This document shows, piece by piece, positions 16,376 through 25,238 of a DNA stretch of 64,000 bases. Source of the DNA: Hydrogeniiclostridium mannosilyticum (GTDB taxonomy: Bacteria; Bacillota; Clostridia; Oscillospirales; Acutalibacteraceae); NCBI RefSeq assembly GCF_003268275.1, contig NZ_QLYR01000001.1, positions 372,001 through 436,000 of the forward strand. The letters are read 5' to 3'. Position 1 is the stretch's first letter. Each line of letters begins with the position of its first letter. The position numbers and the translations under genes are program-made. The notes beneath the pieces are model-generated. The model did no database searches and was not told the origin of the DNA. It saw only the letters and a list, made by a program, of their open reading frames with translations.

Positions 16376-17116
16376 CTATACTTGTTTGATGAATCCGTTT
16401 TGTTCTAAAAATTTCAGGTCTTTGTCGTCCAGCACTGCATCCCGCAGCAGTTCCGGGCGCTTCCGGGCTGTTCGCAGCAGGGATTGCTCGCGGCGCCATT
16501 TACGGATATTAGCATGATGACCAGAGAGGAGCACCTCGGGCACTTCCCGTCCACGCCATACAGCAGGGCGCGTGTACTGTGGATATTCCAGCAGCCCCGC
16601 GTAATGGCTCTCTTCTTCAAAGCATTCATCTGCGGAAAGAACACCGGGAATCATCCGGCTGACCGCATCCGCCAGCATTAACGCCGGCAATTCCCCGCCT
16701 GTCAGAACGAAATTGCCGATGGAGATTTCCTCGTCCACATAAGCGTCCAGCACGCGTTCGTCAACCCCTTCATAATGGCCGCACAGAATTACCAGATTCT
16801 CTTCCTGAGCCAGCTCACATACACGCTTCTGCGTCAGTGTTTTTCCCTGCGGCGACATATAAATAGTATGCGGTTTTCTCCCAACCCGTTCCAGCACATC
16901 ATCAAAAGCCGCCGCTATCGGCTCCGCCAGCAGCAGCATGCCCATGCCGCCGCCAAAGAGCGTGTCATCCACACTGTGGTGTTTATCCCGCGCGTAATCC
17001 CGTATTTGGTGGCAGCAAACCTGCAGCGCCCCCTTCTTTCTGGCGCGGCCCACGATGCTCTCAGCCATTACCGTCTCGCACATATCTGGGAACAGCGTCA
17101 GCAGATCAATCCGCAT
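16376..17116 (-). CDS. trmD: tRNA (guanine-37-N1)-methyltransferase
   Basis: A 246-residue SPOUT methyltransferase with a trefoil knot; it makes m1G37 in tRNAs reading CNN codons and prevents frameshifting. Key blocks are DDTLFGGGMGM (51-61), LCGHYEGVDERV, SIGNFVLTGGELPAL and the PQYTRPAVWRG segment. It overlaps the end of rimM by 11 bases. In many Firmicutes rplS follows trmD; here it does not. Confidence 0.97.
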   Translation of the reverse strand: MRIDLLTLFPDMCETVMAESIVGRARKKGALQVCCHQIRDYARDKHHSVDDTLFGGGMGMLLLAEPIAAAFDDVLERVGRKPHTIYMSPQGKTLTQKRVCELAQEENLVILCGHYEGVDERVLDAYVDEEISIGNFVLTGGELPALMLADAVSRMIPGVLSADECFEEESHYAGLLEYPQYTRPAVWRGREVPEVLLSGHHANIRKWRREQSLLRTARKRPELLRDAVLDDKDLKFLEQNGFIKQV

Positions 17117-17621
17117 CGTCGAAAATCCCCCTTATTGGGCGGATTTCAACCCTGCCCGCAGTGATGTCCACCGCCGTCACCACCTGGCGGACAGCCGGCA
17201 GCAAATAATTTTTTCCCGCTGCATCGGTCACCTGGTAGACATCATTGGCTCCGGTGGAAAAAATATCGGTAAGCTTACCGTAAACCTGTTGCGTATCCGC
17301 GTCCACCACCTCGCAGCCCAATAAATCCTGCTGAAAATATTGACCTTCCGGAAGTCGGGCGTCTGTACGCGCAATATAAACGACACGCCCGCGCAGGGCC
17401 TCTGCCTGCTCCACTGTATCCACTCCCGCCAGCTTTAGCAGCAGCAGGCTTTTGTGAGGCCGGGCAGACTCTACCTGAGCCGGCGTACGCCCTTCCTGCC
17501 AATACAGGGTTTTGAAGCCGGATAAAAACGCTGCCGTATCACACCAAGGTTCAAGCCTCAGCTCGCCGCGCACACCATGCGTGCCGACGATGCGCCCAGC
17601 CTCTAAAAAAGGCTTTAACAT
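17106..17621 (-). CDS. rimM: 16S rRNA processing protein
   Basis: A 171-residue RimM: N-terminal beta-barrel beginning EAGRIVGTHGVRGELRLEPW and a C-terminal PRC barrel (LLGCEVVDADTQQVYGKLTD...). It binds S19 and helps mature the 3' domain of the 30S subunit. A terminator-like hairpin lies between khpA and this gene (17653-17680), so part of the upstream transcription may stop there. Confidence 0.95.
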   Translation of the reverse strand: MLKPFLEAGRIVGTHGVRGELRLEPWCDTAAFLSGFKTLYWQEGRTPAQVESARPHKSLLLLKLAGVDTVEQAEALRGRVVYIARTDARLPEGQYFQQDLLGCEVVDADTQQVYGKLTDIFSTGANDVYQVTDAAGKNYLLPAVRQVVTAVDITAGRVEIRPIRGIFDDAD

Positions 17622-17652
17622 GTCAAACGCTCCTTTTTAACCTCTGTCTCTA

Positions 17653-17680
17653 TAAGAAAAGAGCGGACGTCTCCGTCCGC
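17653..17680 (-). terminator. Internal terminator or attenuator between khpA and rimM
   Basis: On the minus strand GCGGACG-GAGA-CGTCCGC is followed by TCTTTTCTT. It lies inside the operon and may lower rimM-trmD expression relative to rpsP. Confidence 0.65.
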
Positions 17681-17697
17681 CCTTTGGTACTCGCAAA

Positions 17698-17931
17698 TCA
17701 ATCAATCTCGACTGAAACTTTCCCATTGACCCGGGTCGCCGCGGCACGCATGACAACACGAATCGCTTTTGCGATGCGACCCTGTTTGCCGATGACCCGC
17801 CCCATGTCGTTTTCGGCAACATGGAGATGGTACACTACCGTTCCGTCCTCCAGGGGCTCGTCCTCATCCACCCGCACAGCGGCAGGATCTTCTACGAGGC
17901 CCTGGGCGATCACGACCAATAAATCCTTCAT
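17698..17931 (-). CDS. khpA: KH-domain RNA-binding protein
   Basis: A 77-residue single KH domain with the GxxG loop in DMGRVIGKQGRIAKAIR. KhpA works with KhpB as an RNA chaperone in Gram-positive bacteria and affects cell division. It sits in its usual place between rpsP and rimM. Confidence 0.93.
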   Translation of the reverse strand: MKDLLVVIAQGLVEDPAAVRVDEDEPLEDGTVVYHLHVAENDMGRVIGKQGRIAKAIRVVMRAAATRVNGKVSVEID

Positions 17932-17945
17932 GTGTTTCCTCCGAA

Positions 17946-18188
17946 TTACAGAACTCCGTGTTTCTTAAACAGCACCTTTACCGTGTCAGTGGGCTGCGCG
18001 CCGTTGGCAATCCACTTCTTAGCCTTCTCGGCATCTACCTTAACGACGGAAGGGTCCTGCATAGGGTCATAAGTACCGATTTCCTCAATGAAACGGCCAT
18101 CGCGGGGGAAGCGGGAATCTGCAACAACAATGCGGTAGAAGGGAGCTTTTTTCGCACCCATTCTACGCAGTCTAATTTTTACTGCCAT
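17946..18188 (-). CDS. rpsP: 30S ribosomal protein S16
   Basis: An 80-residue S16 starting [21 protein letters not shown]16 stabilises the 5' domain of 16S rRNA. GGAGGTGA sits seven bases before the ATG at 18188; a frame from 18203 would begin inside that site. 15 bases separate it from khpA. Confidence 0.97.
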   Translation of the reverse strand: MAVKIRLRRMGAKKAPFYRIVVADSRFPRDGRFIEEIGTYDPMQDPSVVKVDAEKAKKWIANGAQPTDTVKVLFKKHGVL

Positions 18189-18256
18189 ATCATTCACCTC
18201 CAAATGAATTTATTCCATAATATCTATTTCACCGGAATAACCGGGTGAAAGCATCT

Positions 18257-19576
18257 TCAGAACGGCATACGCATACGCCGTTTCATGCTCTTGCCGCCCA
18301 TTTGCTTCATCATCTTCTGCATCTGATCCAGCTGCTTCAGCAGGCGGTTGACATCTTCGACCTTCATGCCGCTGCCGGCCGCGATCCTTCTTTTGCGCGA
18401 GGGGTTGATCAGTGCGGGCTTTTCACGCTCCTCCTTCGTCATGGAGAGGATGATTGCCGCCGTGCGATCCATAATGCGGTCGTCAATGTCTACATCCTTG
18501 AGCTGTTTGTCCATCCCTGGAAACTTGCTGAGTACATTTTTGAGCGGCCCCATCTTCTTTACCTGCTGAAATTGCGCCAGCAGGTCATTAAAATCGAGCT
18601 TATTCTCCAGCATTTTTTTAGAGAGCTTCTCCGCTTCCTTCTGGTCAATTTTGCTCTGTGCTTCTTCAATCAGGGTCAGCACATCGCCCATGCCCAAAAT
18701 CCGGGAAGCCATGCGATCCGGGTGAAAAACCTCCAGATCCTCCTGCTTTTCACCGACGCCGACAAATTTAATCGGCTTGCCAGTGACAGAACGCACGGAT
18801 AGCGCCGCGCCGCCGCGGGTATCTCCGTCCAGCTTCGTTAAAATGACGCCTGTAATCTCCAGCAGATCGTCAAAGGTTTTCGACACATTGACAGCCTCTT
18901 GGCCCGTCATAGCATCAACAACCAGCAGGATCTCCTGCGGCTGAACCGCGGCCTTGATCTCCTTCAATTCATCCATCAGCACTTCATCAATTTGCAGGCG
19001 GCCGGCCGTATCAATCAGTACGATATCATTACCGTAGTCCTTCGCATGCTTCACAGCAGCCCGGCAGATCTTCACCGGTTTTTCCGTTCCCTGTTCAAAA
19101 ACAGGGACGCCGGCCTTTTCGCCGACTACCTGCAGCTGCTTAATCGCGGCCGGACGGTAAATATCCGCCGCCACCAACAGCGGGCGGTGGCCCTGCTTTT
19201 TCAGCATCAGGGCGAGCTTTCCGCCGTGTGTCGTCTTACCGGCGCCCTGCAGGCCGCACAACATGATGACCGTCGGTGGCGTGGAGGCCGTTGCCAGCCG
19301 TGCGGCATCGCTGCCCATTAGAGCGGTCAGCTCTTCGTTGACGATCTTAACGACCATCTGGGCAGGCGTCAGGCTTTCCATTACGTCTTGGCCGACGGCG
19401 CGTTCACTCACCTTAGCGGTAAACTCCTTCGCCACCTTATAGTTGACGTCCGCCTCCAATAAGGCCAGCCGAATCTCCCGCATAGCCTCTTTGATATCCG
19501 GCTCACTCAGTTTGCCCTTTGATTTTAAGCGCTTAAACGCCGCAGAGAGTTTATCCGCAAGCCCTTCAAATGCCAA
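18257..19576 (-). CDS. ffh: Signal recognition particle protein
   Basis: A 439-residue Ffh. The N domain leads into the GTPase with G1 LQGAGKTTHGGKLA (about 108-121), DTAGR (G3) and TKLDGD (G4); the methionine-rich M domain that binds signal peptides and SRP RNA runs from about 295 to the end (MQKMMKQMGGKSMKRRMRMPF split by basic residues). It targets nascent membrane proteins to FtsY. The start is TTG at 19576 with AAAGGCGG in front. Follows ylxM, as in other Firmicutes. Confidence 0.97.
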   Translation of the reverse strand: MAFEGLADKLSAAFKRLKSKGKLSEPDIKEAMREIRLALLEADVNYKVAKEFTAKVSERAVGQDVMESLTPAQMVVKIVNEELTALMGSDAARLATASTPPTVIMLCGLQGAGKTTHGGKLALMLKKQGHRPLLVAADIYRPAAIKQLQVVGEKAGVPVFEQGTEKPVKICRAAVKHAKDYGNDIVLIDTAGRLQIDEVLMDELKEIKAAVQPQEILLVVDAMTGQEAVNVSKTFDDLLEITGVILTKLDGDTRGGAALSVRSVTGKPIKFVGVGEKQEDLEVFHPDRMASRILGMGDVLTLIEEAQSKIDQKEAEKLSKKMLENKLDFNDLLAQFQQVKKMGPLKNVLSKFPGMDKQLKDVDIDDRIMDRTAAIILSMTKEEREKPALINPSRKRRIAAGSGMKVEDVNRLLKQLDQMQKMMKQMGGKSMKRRMRMPF

Positions 19577-19615
19577 AAGATCTACCGCCTTTCCGCTTTT
19601 TATCGATCCGCCTGA

Positions 19616-19990
19616 TCAACCATCGCTCTCTTCAACCAACCGATCCGCAATGGACAGAATCTCCCGCGCTTTTGAGTCCAGCTGAGGCGAACAGGAATAA
19701 TGCACGTTATACTCCAAGATTTCTTTCGTCAGCTCAATTACCCGCTCCAGGCCCGTGTTCATCTCACGAAAACGCTTGGCAAGGCCCAAGCGCTGCTCCA
19801 TTTCCAACAGCTGCGCCTCCGCACGCTTAATGGAATCCCGCACTCCCTGCCGGGTGATTCCCTCATTATCGGCGATTTCCGCCAAGGAGAGGTCGTCGTT
19901 ATAATAATATTCAATAACTTCACGCTGCTTCGAGGTCAGCAAATCCCCATAAAAATCCAGCAAAAAAGAGATTTCCAAATTCTTAGCCAC
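19616..19990 (-). CDS. ylxM: YlxM/p13-like SRP-associated HTH protein
   Basis: A protein of about 124 residues with a sigma-70 region 4-like helix-turn-helix: LLTSKQREVIEYYYNDDLS, then LAEIADNEGITRQGVRDSIKR. YlxM homologues bind the SRP and modulate Ffh. The start is GTG at 19990 with GAGGGGAGGG in front; a longer ATG frame to 20014 would begin inside the inverted repeat. It is the first gene of ylxM-ffh-rpsP-khpA-rimM-trmD. Confidence 0.92.
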   Translation of the reverse strand: MAKNLEISFLLDFYGDLLTSKQREVIEYYYNDDLSLAEIADNEGITRQGVRDSIKRAEAQLLEMEQRLGLAKRFREMNTGLERVIELTKEILEYNVHYSCSPQLDSKAREILSIADRLVEESDG

Positions 19991-20008
19991 CTGGATTTTC
20001 CCTCCCCT

Positions 20009-20043
20009 CAGCAAATGTAAAGCAATTTACTTTACATTTGCTG
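20009..20043 (-). repeat. Perfect 14-bp inverted repeat in the ylxM leader
   Basis: CAGCAAATGTAAAG and its exact complement flank a 7-base loop. It starts directly after the -10 box and ends next to the GAGGGGAGGG ribosome binding site. In DNA it could be an operator; in RNA it would be a 5'-terminal hairpin that can affect stability or initiation. Confidence 0.85.
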
Positions 20044-20072
20044 ATTATACAATAAAACCGCCCTCTTGTCAA
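20044..20072 (-). promoter_or_regulatory. Consensus sigma-A promoter of the ylxM-ffh operon
   Basis: TTGACA, 17-base spacer, TATAAT on the minus strand: a perfect consensus. The -35 hexamer lies across the loop of the terminator of the preceding gene. Confidence 0.9.
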
Positions 20073-20082
20073 GGGCGGTTTT
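20054..20082 (-). terminator. Terminator of the mutS2/20102-20791 unit, overlapping the ylxM promoter
   Basis: AAAACCGCCCT and AGGGCGGTTTT form an 11-bp stem with a 7-base loop; the minus strand continues TTTTATTG. Confidence 0.82.
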
Positions 20083-20101
20083 AAAGATTATAAAATTTTA
20101 A

Positions 20102-20791
20102 TCAGTTCAGCCAGTTGTCCAAGATTCCAGACAGATAATCCTTCAGCCCGTCCATATCGGCTTCCACCTTCAGATAAAAAACTTTATCCGCTCCAGAAAC
20201 CGTCAGTTGCGTTACTTTCAGGGTCAACGCCGTCTCCCCGCTCTGGGTCTGTAGCAGCTGAACCTGCGCCGGTATGGAGATAGTGCTGCCGTCCACGGTG
20301 ATCTTTGCCGGCAGCTTTTCCCGCGCCATATTCAACACCCAATCCGTGGGAACAGGCAGGTACCCTACCCGAAGGCTTTTAATTTGCAGCTGGATCTTAC
20401 CGGCCTCGCAGACAGGGTTCACCTGCATGGTCACCGCCAGGTCAATTCCCTGAAGCCGCACCGGCAAGTATACCTCCAGTAAGGAATCCTCTGTCAAGGA
20501 AACATGAACCGCCTTGACAGTAAGGGAGTCCGTCGACAAATATGCTGCCAAATCCGATGGCAGCAAGTCGTTGAGTTGTTCTTCACTGAGTGCAACCGGC
20601 TGGCCGGTAAGGGTCCCCTGCGCCAGGGCCTGAACGGTCGCTCGCTGTGTTGCGCCCTGATGAAACGCCTGGTCCTTTTTGGGGTCACTGAGGGCGAGGA
20701 CTGCCAGAACCGCCAATGCCGCGAATAAAAACGCCAGGATACCGCCGATTATCCACCCTGCTTTTTTCTTTTTCCGAGCAGTCTCACGCAT
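20102..20791 (-). CDS. Membrane-anchored extracytoplasmic protein, DUF2140/YpmS-like
   Basis: A 229-residue protein with a basic N-terminus (RKKKK), one transmembrane helix (12-34) and an all-beta extracellular domain with repeated strands such as LLEVYLPVRLQG and LAVTMQVNP. SEEQLNDLL at about 68-76 and the strand pattern recall YpmS/DUF2140-type lipid-binding-like domains. It starts 11 bases after mutS2 and is followed by a terminator. Function unknown; similarity judged by eye only. Confidence 0.55.
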   Translation of the reverse strand: MRETARKKKKAGWIIGGILAFLFAALAVLAVLALSDPKKDQAFHQGATQRATVQALAQGTLTGQPVALSEEQLNDLLPSDLAAYLSTDSLTVKAVHVSLTEDSLLEVYLPVRLQGIDLAVTMQVNPVCEAGKIQLQIKSLRVGYLPVPTDWVLNMAREKLPAKITVDGSTISIPAQVQLLQTQSGETALTLKVTQLTVSGADKVFYLKVEADMDGLKDYLSGILDNWLN

Positions 20792-20802
20792 TTTATTCCC
20801 CC

Positions 20803-23175
20803 TTATTTCAGCTCTGCAATGGTCACGCCGTTCTCGCCCTCTCCAAACACCCCCAACCGGTAGCTCTTCACCGCCGGATGGCTTCTGAGATGCGCCTGCA
20901 CGGCGGCGCGCAGAGCGCCGGTCCCTTTGCCATGAATAATAGTAACCTGATGGACCCCGGAGAGTACGGCGCCGTCAATAAAACGATCCACCTCCATCAG
21001 GGCCTCGCCTGTTGTTTGACCGCGAATATCCAGTTCCAGCAGAGAACGGCCGGACGGCTGCCGGCCGATGTCCTTTGTGACCCGCGCCTTAGGAATCCGG
21101 CTTTTTTCCTGCTTCAGCAGCCTCAGATTTTCTAGTGGCACACGCGTTCGGATAATTCCGGCCTGAACGACCGCCGAATCCCCCTTCTCAGGGAGTTCCA
21201 CCACCGTCGCCTTTTTATCAATATCATAGATCAGCACATTGTCGCCAACTTGAAGCGGACGAGGCAAAACGTAATGCTCCGCCTCCTTTTTATGAATGGG
21301 ATCCGCAGTGTTTTCCATGGCCTTCAGGCCCGCCCGGAGCCGGGCTTTCTGCTCCGCGGTAATCCCCTTGTTAACGGCGCGTTTCATCTCTTCCATTTCC
21401 TCGAGCAAGGCGTCCATTTGTCCCCGGGTTCTTGCAACCAGCTCCGCCGCCTTTTGGCGCGCCTTTTCCAGCTCGCGGTCTGCCTCCGCTTGTATCCGCT
21501 CGCGCAGCCGCTGGGCCTCTTGGTTTGCCGATGCGGCGGACAGCCGTTCCTTCTCCGCGGCTTGACGGTTGCTCTCCATATGTTGCCTGCTGGCCTCCAG
21601 CTGCTCGACCACATCCTCAAAGCGAAGGCTCTCCGTCGATACCAACGCCTTGGCACGTTCGACCACCGGCTCCTCCATCCCCAGGCGCAACGAGATGGCA
21701 AAGGCGTTGGAGCGTCCGGGAACCCCGATTAACAGCCGGTAGGTCGGGCGCAGCGTCGCCACATCAAACTCACAGCATGCATTTTCAACCCCAGGAGTCT
21801 GTAGCGCATAAGCTTTCAGCTCTGCATAATGTGTTGTCGCCGCAAGCAAAGAGCCTTTCATGCGCAACGACTCCAGAATAGCCGTTGCCAGTGCCGCACC
21901 CTCTACAGGGTCCGTGCCCGCTCCCAGTTCATCCAACAGCACCAAGGTCCTGCCATCCGCTTCCTTCATGATCTCAATAATATTGGTCATGTGTGCCGAG
22001 AAGGTTGACAGCGACTGCTCTATGCTCTGTTCATCGCCAATATCGGAAAGAATCCGGTCAAAAACAGACACCCGGCTGCCGTCCGCAACCGGAAGCAGGA
22101 ACCCACAGGCAGCCATCAGGCTTAAAAGGCCGATGGTCTTCAGCGAAACCGTTTTACCGCCCGTATTGGGTCCGGTGATGACCAAGGTGTCAAACCGCAT
22201 TCCCAGTTCAATATCGGTCGCCACCACCTTCTCTTTGGCAATCAGCGGGTGGCGCGCACGTTTGAGCTCGATTTTTCCCTCATCGTTCACCTCAGGAAGA
22301 GAAGCCTTCATTTTATAGCCCAAATTCGCCTTGGCGAAAATCAGGCTCAGTTCCACAGCAGCCTGATAGCTTTTCAGAATCGACCCGGCAAAGCTTCCTG
22401 CTTCTGAAGAAAGCTCGCCCAAAATCCGGTCGATTTCGGCCTTTTCCTGTGAAAGCAAGACCCGAATTTCATTATTGGCCTCAACAGCCGCCATCGGTTC
22501 CACAAAGATCGTCGCGCCGCTGGCAGAGGTGTCGTGGACCAGGCCCGGAATTTCCGACCGGCACTCCGCACGTACCGGCACTACAAAACGCCCGCCGCGC
22601 ATGGTAACGATTGGATCCTGCAAATATTTTTGATAGACCGGGGAACGTACGAGCTTATCCAGCTGTTCACGGGCGCGTGAAGACGCAGACCTGATTTTCC
22701 GGCGTATGGCGGCCAGCTCGTTTGAGGCGCTGTCTGCCATTTCCTCCTCCGAGGCAATCGCGGTAAAGATTTTTTCCTCCAAATAACGGTTGGGGAATAT
22801 GGTTTCAAAGCGGACATCCAGCGGACTTGGAGCCCCTTCGCTCTTCGAGCGCCACTCGGTAACGCCGCGCAGCGTCCGCAGGACCTGCGCCACCCGCAGA
22901 AGCTCCGGCATCGTCAGCACGCCGCCGGCCTCCGCGCGGCGCAGCGCATTGGCGATGTTCTTTAAACCGCTGAAGGACGGCGAGCCAAAGCGGGCCATCA
23001 AAACATAGGCGGCATCGGTTTCTTCTAAAAGACAGCGGACCCCCGTCAAAGACGAGGAAGGCTCCAAGCGTAGGGCCAATTTCTTTGCATCCTCACAGGA
23101 AACCTCTTCCGCCAGCATCTGTAAAATTTTATCCAGTTCAAGCGCATGGATATTGCGCTGCATAGCATGCTCCAT
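20803..23175 (-). CDS. mutS2: MutS2 family ribosome-splitting/Smr endonuclease ATPase
   Basis: A 790-residue MutS2. The clamp and core run to about 320; the Walker A is GPNTGGKT (about 333-340), followed by DELGAGTDP as Walker B. A long coiled coil with KOW-like segment follows, and the C-terminal Smr domain (about 712-790) has LDIRG and IIHGKGTGAL, the nuclease residues. MutS2 splits collided ribosomes in B. subtilis and was earlier linked to suppression of recombination. It follows recO by 64 bases. Confidence 0.96.
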   Translation of the reverse strand: MEHAMQRNIHALELDKILQMLAEEVSCEDAKKLALRLEPSSSLTGVRCLLEETDAAYVLMARFGSPSFSGLKNIANALRRAEAGGVLTMPELLRVAQVLRTLRGVTEWRSKSEGAPSPLDVRFETIFPNRYLEEKIFTAIASEEEMADSASNELAAIRRKIRSASSRAREQLDKLVRSPVYQKYLQDPIVTMRGGRFVVPVRAECRSEIPGLVHDTSASGATIFVEPMAAVEANNEIRVLLSQEKAEIDRILGELSSEAGSFAGSILKSYQAAVELSLIFAKANLGYKMKASLPEVNDEGKIELKRARHPLIAKEKVVATDIELGMRFDTLVITGPNTGGKTVSLKTIGLLSLMAACGFLLPVADGSRVSVFDRILSDIGDEQSIEQSLSTFSAHMTNIIEIMKEADGRTLVLLDELGAGTDPVEGAALATAILESLRMKGSLLAATTHYAELKAYALQTPGVENACCEFDVATLRPTYRLLIGVPGRSNAFAISLRLGMEEPVVERAKALVSTESLRFEDVVEQLEASRQHMESNRQAAEKERLSAASANQEAQRLRERIQAEADRELEKARQKAAELVARTRGQMDALLEEMEEMKRAVNKGITAEQKARLRAGLKAMENTADPIHKKEAEHYVLPRPLQVGDNVLIYDIDKKATVVELPEKGDSAVVQAGIIRTRVPLENLRLLKQEKSRIPKARVTKDIGRQPSGRSLLELDIRGQTTGEALMEVDRFIDGAVLSGVHQVTIIHGKGTGALRAAVQAHLRSHPAVKSYRLGVFGEGENGVTIAELK

Positions 23176-23239
23176 GATTCATCCCTCAAAATACAACAAT
23201 CACATTATAAATGAACGCTTACTCCCCAGCGGCAGCCGT

Positions 23240-23998
23240 TTACGCTTCCGAAAGCATCTGGTGAAAAAAGTCTAATGTCTGAAAGCCGCGCCCCAGCGTA
23301 GCCAACAGATACCGCTCGCTGGCTTTGGCAAGCTGCTTCAAGCCGTCCTCCGGCAAAGAAAAAGAAAACAGCTTCTCAAAGTCTACATAAACAATATGGC
23401 GCATCGCTGTCAAAACACCCTGTGACAGCGGGATGCCGCCGCCATCCTTTTGTACGCCGCGCGCGCAATCGCCGCAAAGCAGCATGCCGTGCCGCGGGTA
23501 GAAAAGCATTTCTTCCGCCTCATAGCAGCCGCATTCCTCACAGCCGACCAGGTTGGGCATATACCCCGTCAACGAAAGCAGGCGCAGCTCCACTACTGAT
23601 TTAAGCAGCAGCAAGGGTCGTGTTCCCTTACACAAAAAGTGGAGGGTGTTGAGCAAAAGGCGCAGAAAATCACCGGCGGGCGCCTCCCTTGGCGCCATGG
23701 AAATTGACAGCTCGCAAAAATACTGCGCCAAAGTTAAACCTTCCAGGTTTTTACGCAGCTCAAAAAAAACTTCAATGGGCTTCGCGTCATCAATTATGTA
23801 TTTATCCCGCCCCTTGTACACAGACAGGCGGGAATAACAAAACAGCCTCGTTGCGGCCAGTTTGCCGCTGGAAGTCCGGTTTGCCTGCTTGGCAAAAGCA
23901 CGCAGGACCCCTTCTTTTTTGGTCAGCACTGTAACAAGCCGGTCCGTCTCACCCACATTCATTTCGTTGAGAACAAGGCCCTCCGTATTGAACTGCAT
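23240..23998 (-). CDS. recO: DNA repair protein RecO
   Basis: A 252-residue RecO that loads RecA on SSB-coated gaps together with RecR. The N-terminal OB fold begins FNTEGLVLNEMNVGETDRLV. The zinc site is C153-x2-C156 and C175-x2-C178 (GCEECGC, LLCGDCA). AGGAGGAAACGG precedes the ATG. Its first 50 bases overlap the yqzL-like gene. Confidence 0.95.
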   Translation of the reverse strand: MQFNTEGLVLNEMNVGETDRLVTVLTKKEGVLRAFAKQANRTSSGKLAATRLFCYSRLSVYKGRDKYIIDDAKPIEVFFELRKNLEGLTLAQYFCELSISMAPREAPAGDFLRLLLNTLHFLCKGTRPLLLLKSVVELRLLSLTGYMPNLVGCEECGCYEAEEMLFYPRHGMLLCGDCARGVQKDGGGIPLSQGVLTAMRHIVYVDFEKLFSFSLPEDGLKQLAKASERYLLATLGRGFQTLDFFHQMLSEA

Positions 23999-24128
23999 CC
24001 GTTTCCTCCTGCTCCGTCTGCCGGGCTGCCTGATCGGCCCGGCCGGAACGTTTGCTTTGACTGTAAACCAGGTAATCCCTCACGCTGCCTGTTCTCATAA
24101 AGCAGGCCCAAGCTGTCTCCTCGTCCAT
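23949..24128 (-). CDS. YqzL-like small protein
   Basis: A 59-residue gene between era and recO. It starts MDEETAWACFMRTGSVRDYL and then VYSQSKRSG; the F-x-x-TGSV-x-DYL-x-Y core matches the YqzL family found in this position in Bacillus and Clostridia. AAAGGAGCG lies before the ATG at 24128. The stop falls 50 bases inside recO, a longer overlap than usual. Function unknown; probably translationally coupled to recO. Confidence 0.75.
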   Translation of the reverse strand: MDEETAWACFMRTGSVRDYLVYSQSKRSGRADQAARQTEQEETDAVQYGGPCSQRNECG

Positions 24129-24233
24129 AAATTCCCGACGCTCCTTTCAGCAACATTTAAGCTAATAACAGTATTTGCGTGAAAGGGGGCTCTATGTGAG
24201 GGAAATATTTGCAAAAAGTAAAAATCCTGATGG

Positions 24234-25175
24234 TTAATCGTCAAAGCCGGTCTGGTCATATCCGAGACTATGCAGGACAGCATCCCGGTTTTTCCAGTCC
24301 TCTTTGACCTTAACCCAAATTTGTAAATTAATTTTCACGCCGAAAAAGCGTTCCATGTCCTCACGGGCATAACTGCCGATTTTTTTGAGCATGGAACCGC
24401 CCTTGCCAATGATGATAGCCTTGTGGTTCTGCTTTTCACAAAATATCACGGCGGAAATATCCAGAATGCCGCTGCCGTCCTCGCGCTCCCGCATACGCTC
24501 CACGGCGACAGCCGTCCCATGCGGAATTTCCTTGTCTAAAAGCCGCAGCAGCTTTTCACGAATAATCTCCCCGGCCAGGACCCGCTCCGGCTGGTCGGTC
24601 AGTGTGTCGCTTTCAAAAAAATGCCCGCCCGGCATACACTGCTTGAGCAGCTCCGGCAGCAGGTCGCTGCGGACGCCGTTTCCATCAACCGCAGAGACCG
24701 GGACAATCGCCGCAAACTCGTATAACTTGGAGAGCTCCGCCAGCTGTTCCATCAAAAGGCTTTTATCCGGCAGCAAATCAATCTTATTCACTGCCAAAAC
24801 CGCCGGCATTTGAGTTTCCTTAAATTTTGCGATTAGCTCCAGGTCCGCCGGGGAGGTCTTCTTGCCCGCCTCAACTACTAAAAGGCACGCGTCTACACCC
24901 GCGATGGATTCCCGCACAGAACGGACCATATATTCGCCCAGGCGGCTGCGCGGCTTGTGCAGGCCCGGCGTATCAATAAAGACAAGCTGATCCGCCCCCT
25001 CCGTCAACACGCCCATAATCCTGGTCCGTGTTGTTTGGGGCTTGCTGCTCACAATGGCAACTTTCTGTCCAATCATCGCATTCAGCAGGGAGGACTTGCC
25101 CACATTGGGGCGTCCCACAATTGCAATAAACGCCGACCGTTTATTTTGAAGATCTACTATCATAGAATTCTGCAT
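24234..25175 (-). CDS. era: GTPase Era
   Basis: About 313 residues: GTPase with G1 GRPNVGKSS (21-29), DTPGLHKP (G3) and NKIDLL (G4), followed by a KH domain with GKGGSMLKKIG and the tail FFGVKINLQIWVKVKEDWK. Era binds the 3' end of 16S rRNA and checks 30S assembly. AAAGGAT precedes the ATG at 25175; the longer frame from 25193 is less likely. Confidence 0.97.
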   Translation of the reverse strand: MQNSMIVDLQNKRSAFIAIVGRPNVGKSSLLNAMIGQKVAIVSSKPQTTRTRIMGVLTEGADQLVFIDTPGLHKPRSRLGEYMVRSVRESIAGVDACLLVVEAGKKTSPADLELIAKFKETQMPAVLAVNKIDLLPDKSLLMEQLAELSKLYEFAAIVPVSAVDGNGVRSDLLPELLKQCMPGGHFFESDTLTDQPERVLAGEIIREKLLRLLDKEIPHGTAVAVERMREREDGSGILDISAVIFCEKQNHKAIIIGKGGSMLKKIGSYAREDMERFFGVKINLQIWVKVKEDWKNRDAVLHSLGYDQTGFDD

Positions 25176-25238
25176 TTCATATCCTTTCTGCATTTCGAGC
25201 GCCGTGCAACTCCCCCCGGCCGCCGGGCCTCGCTGTTG

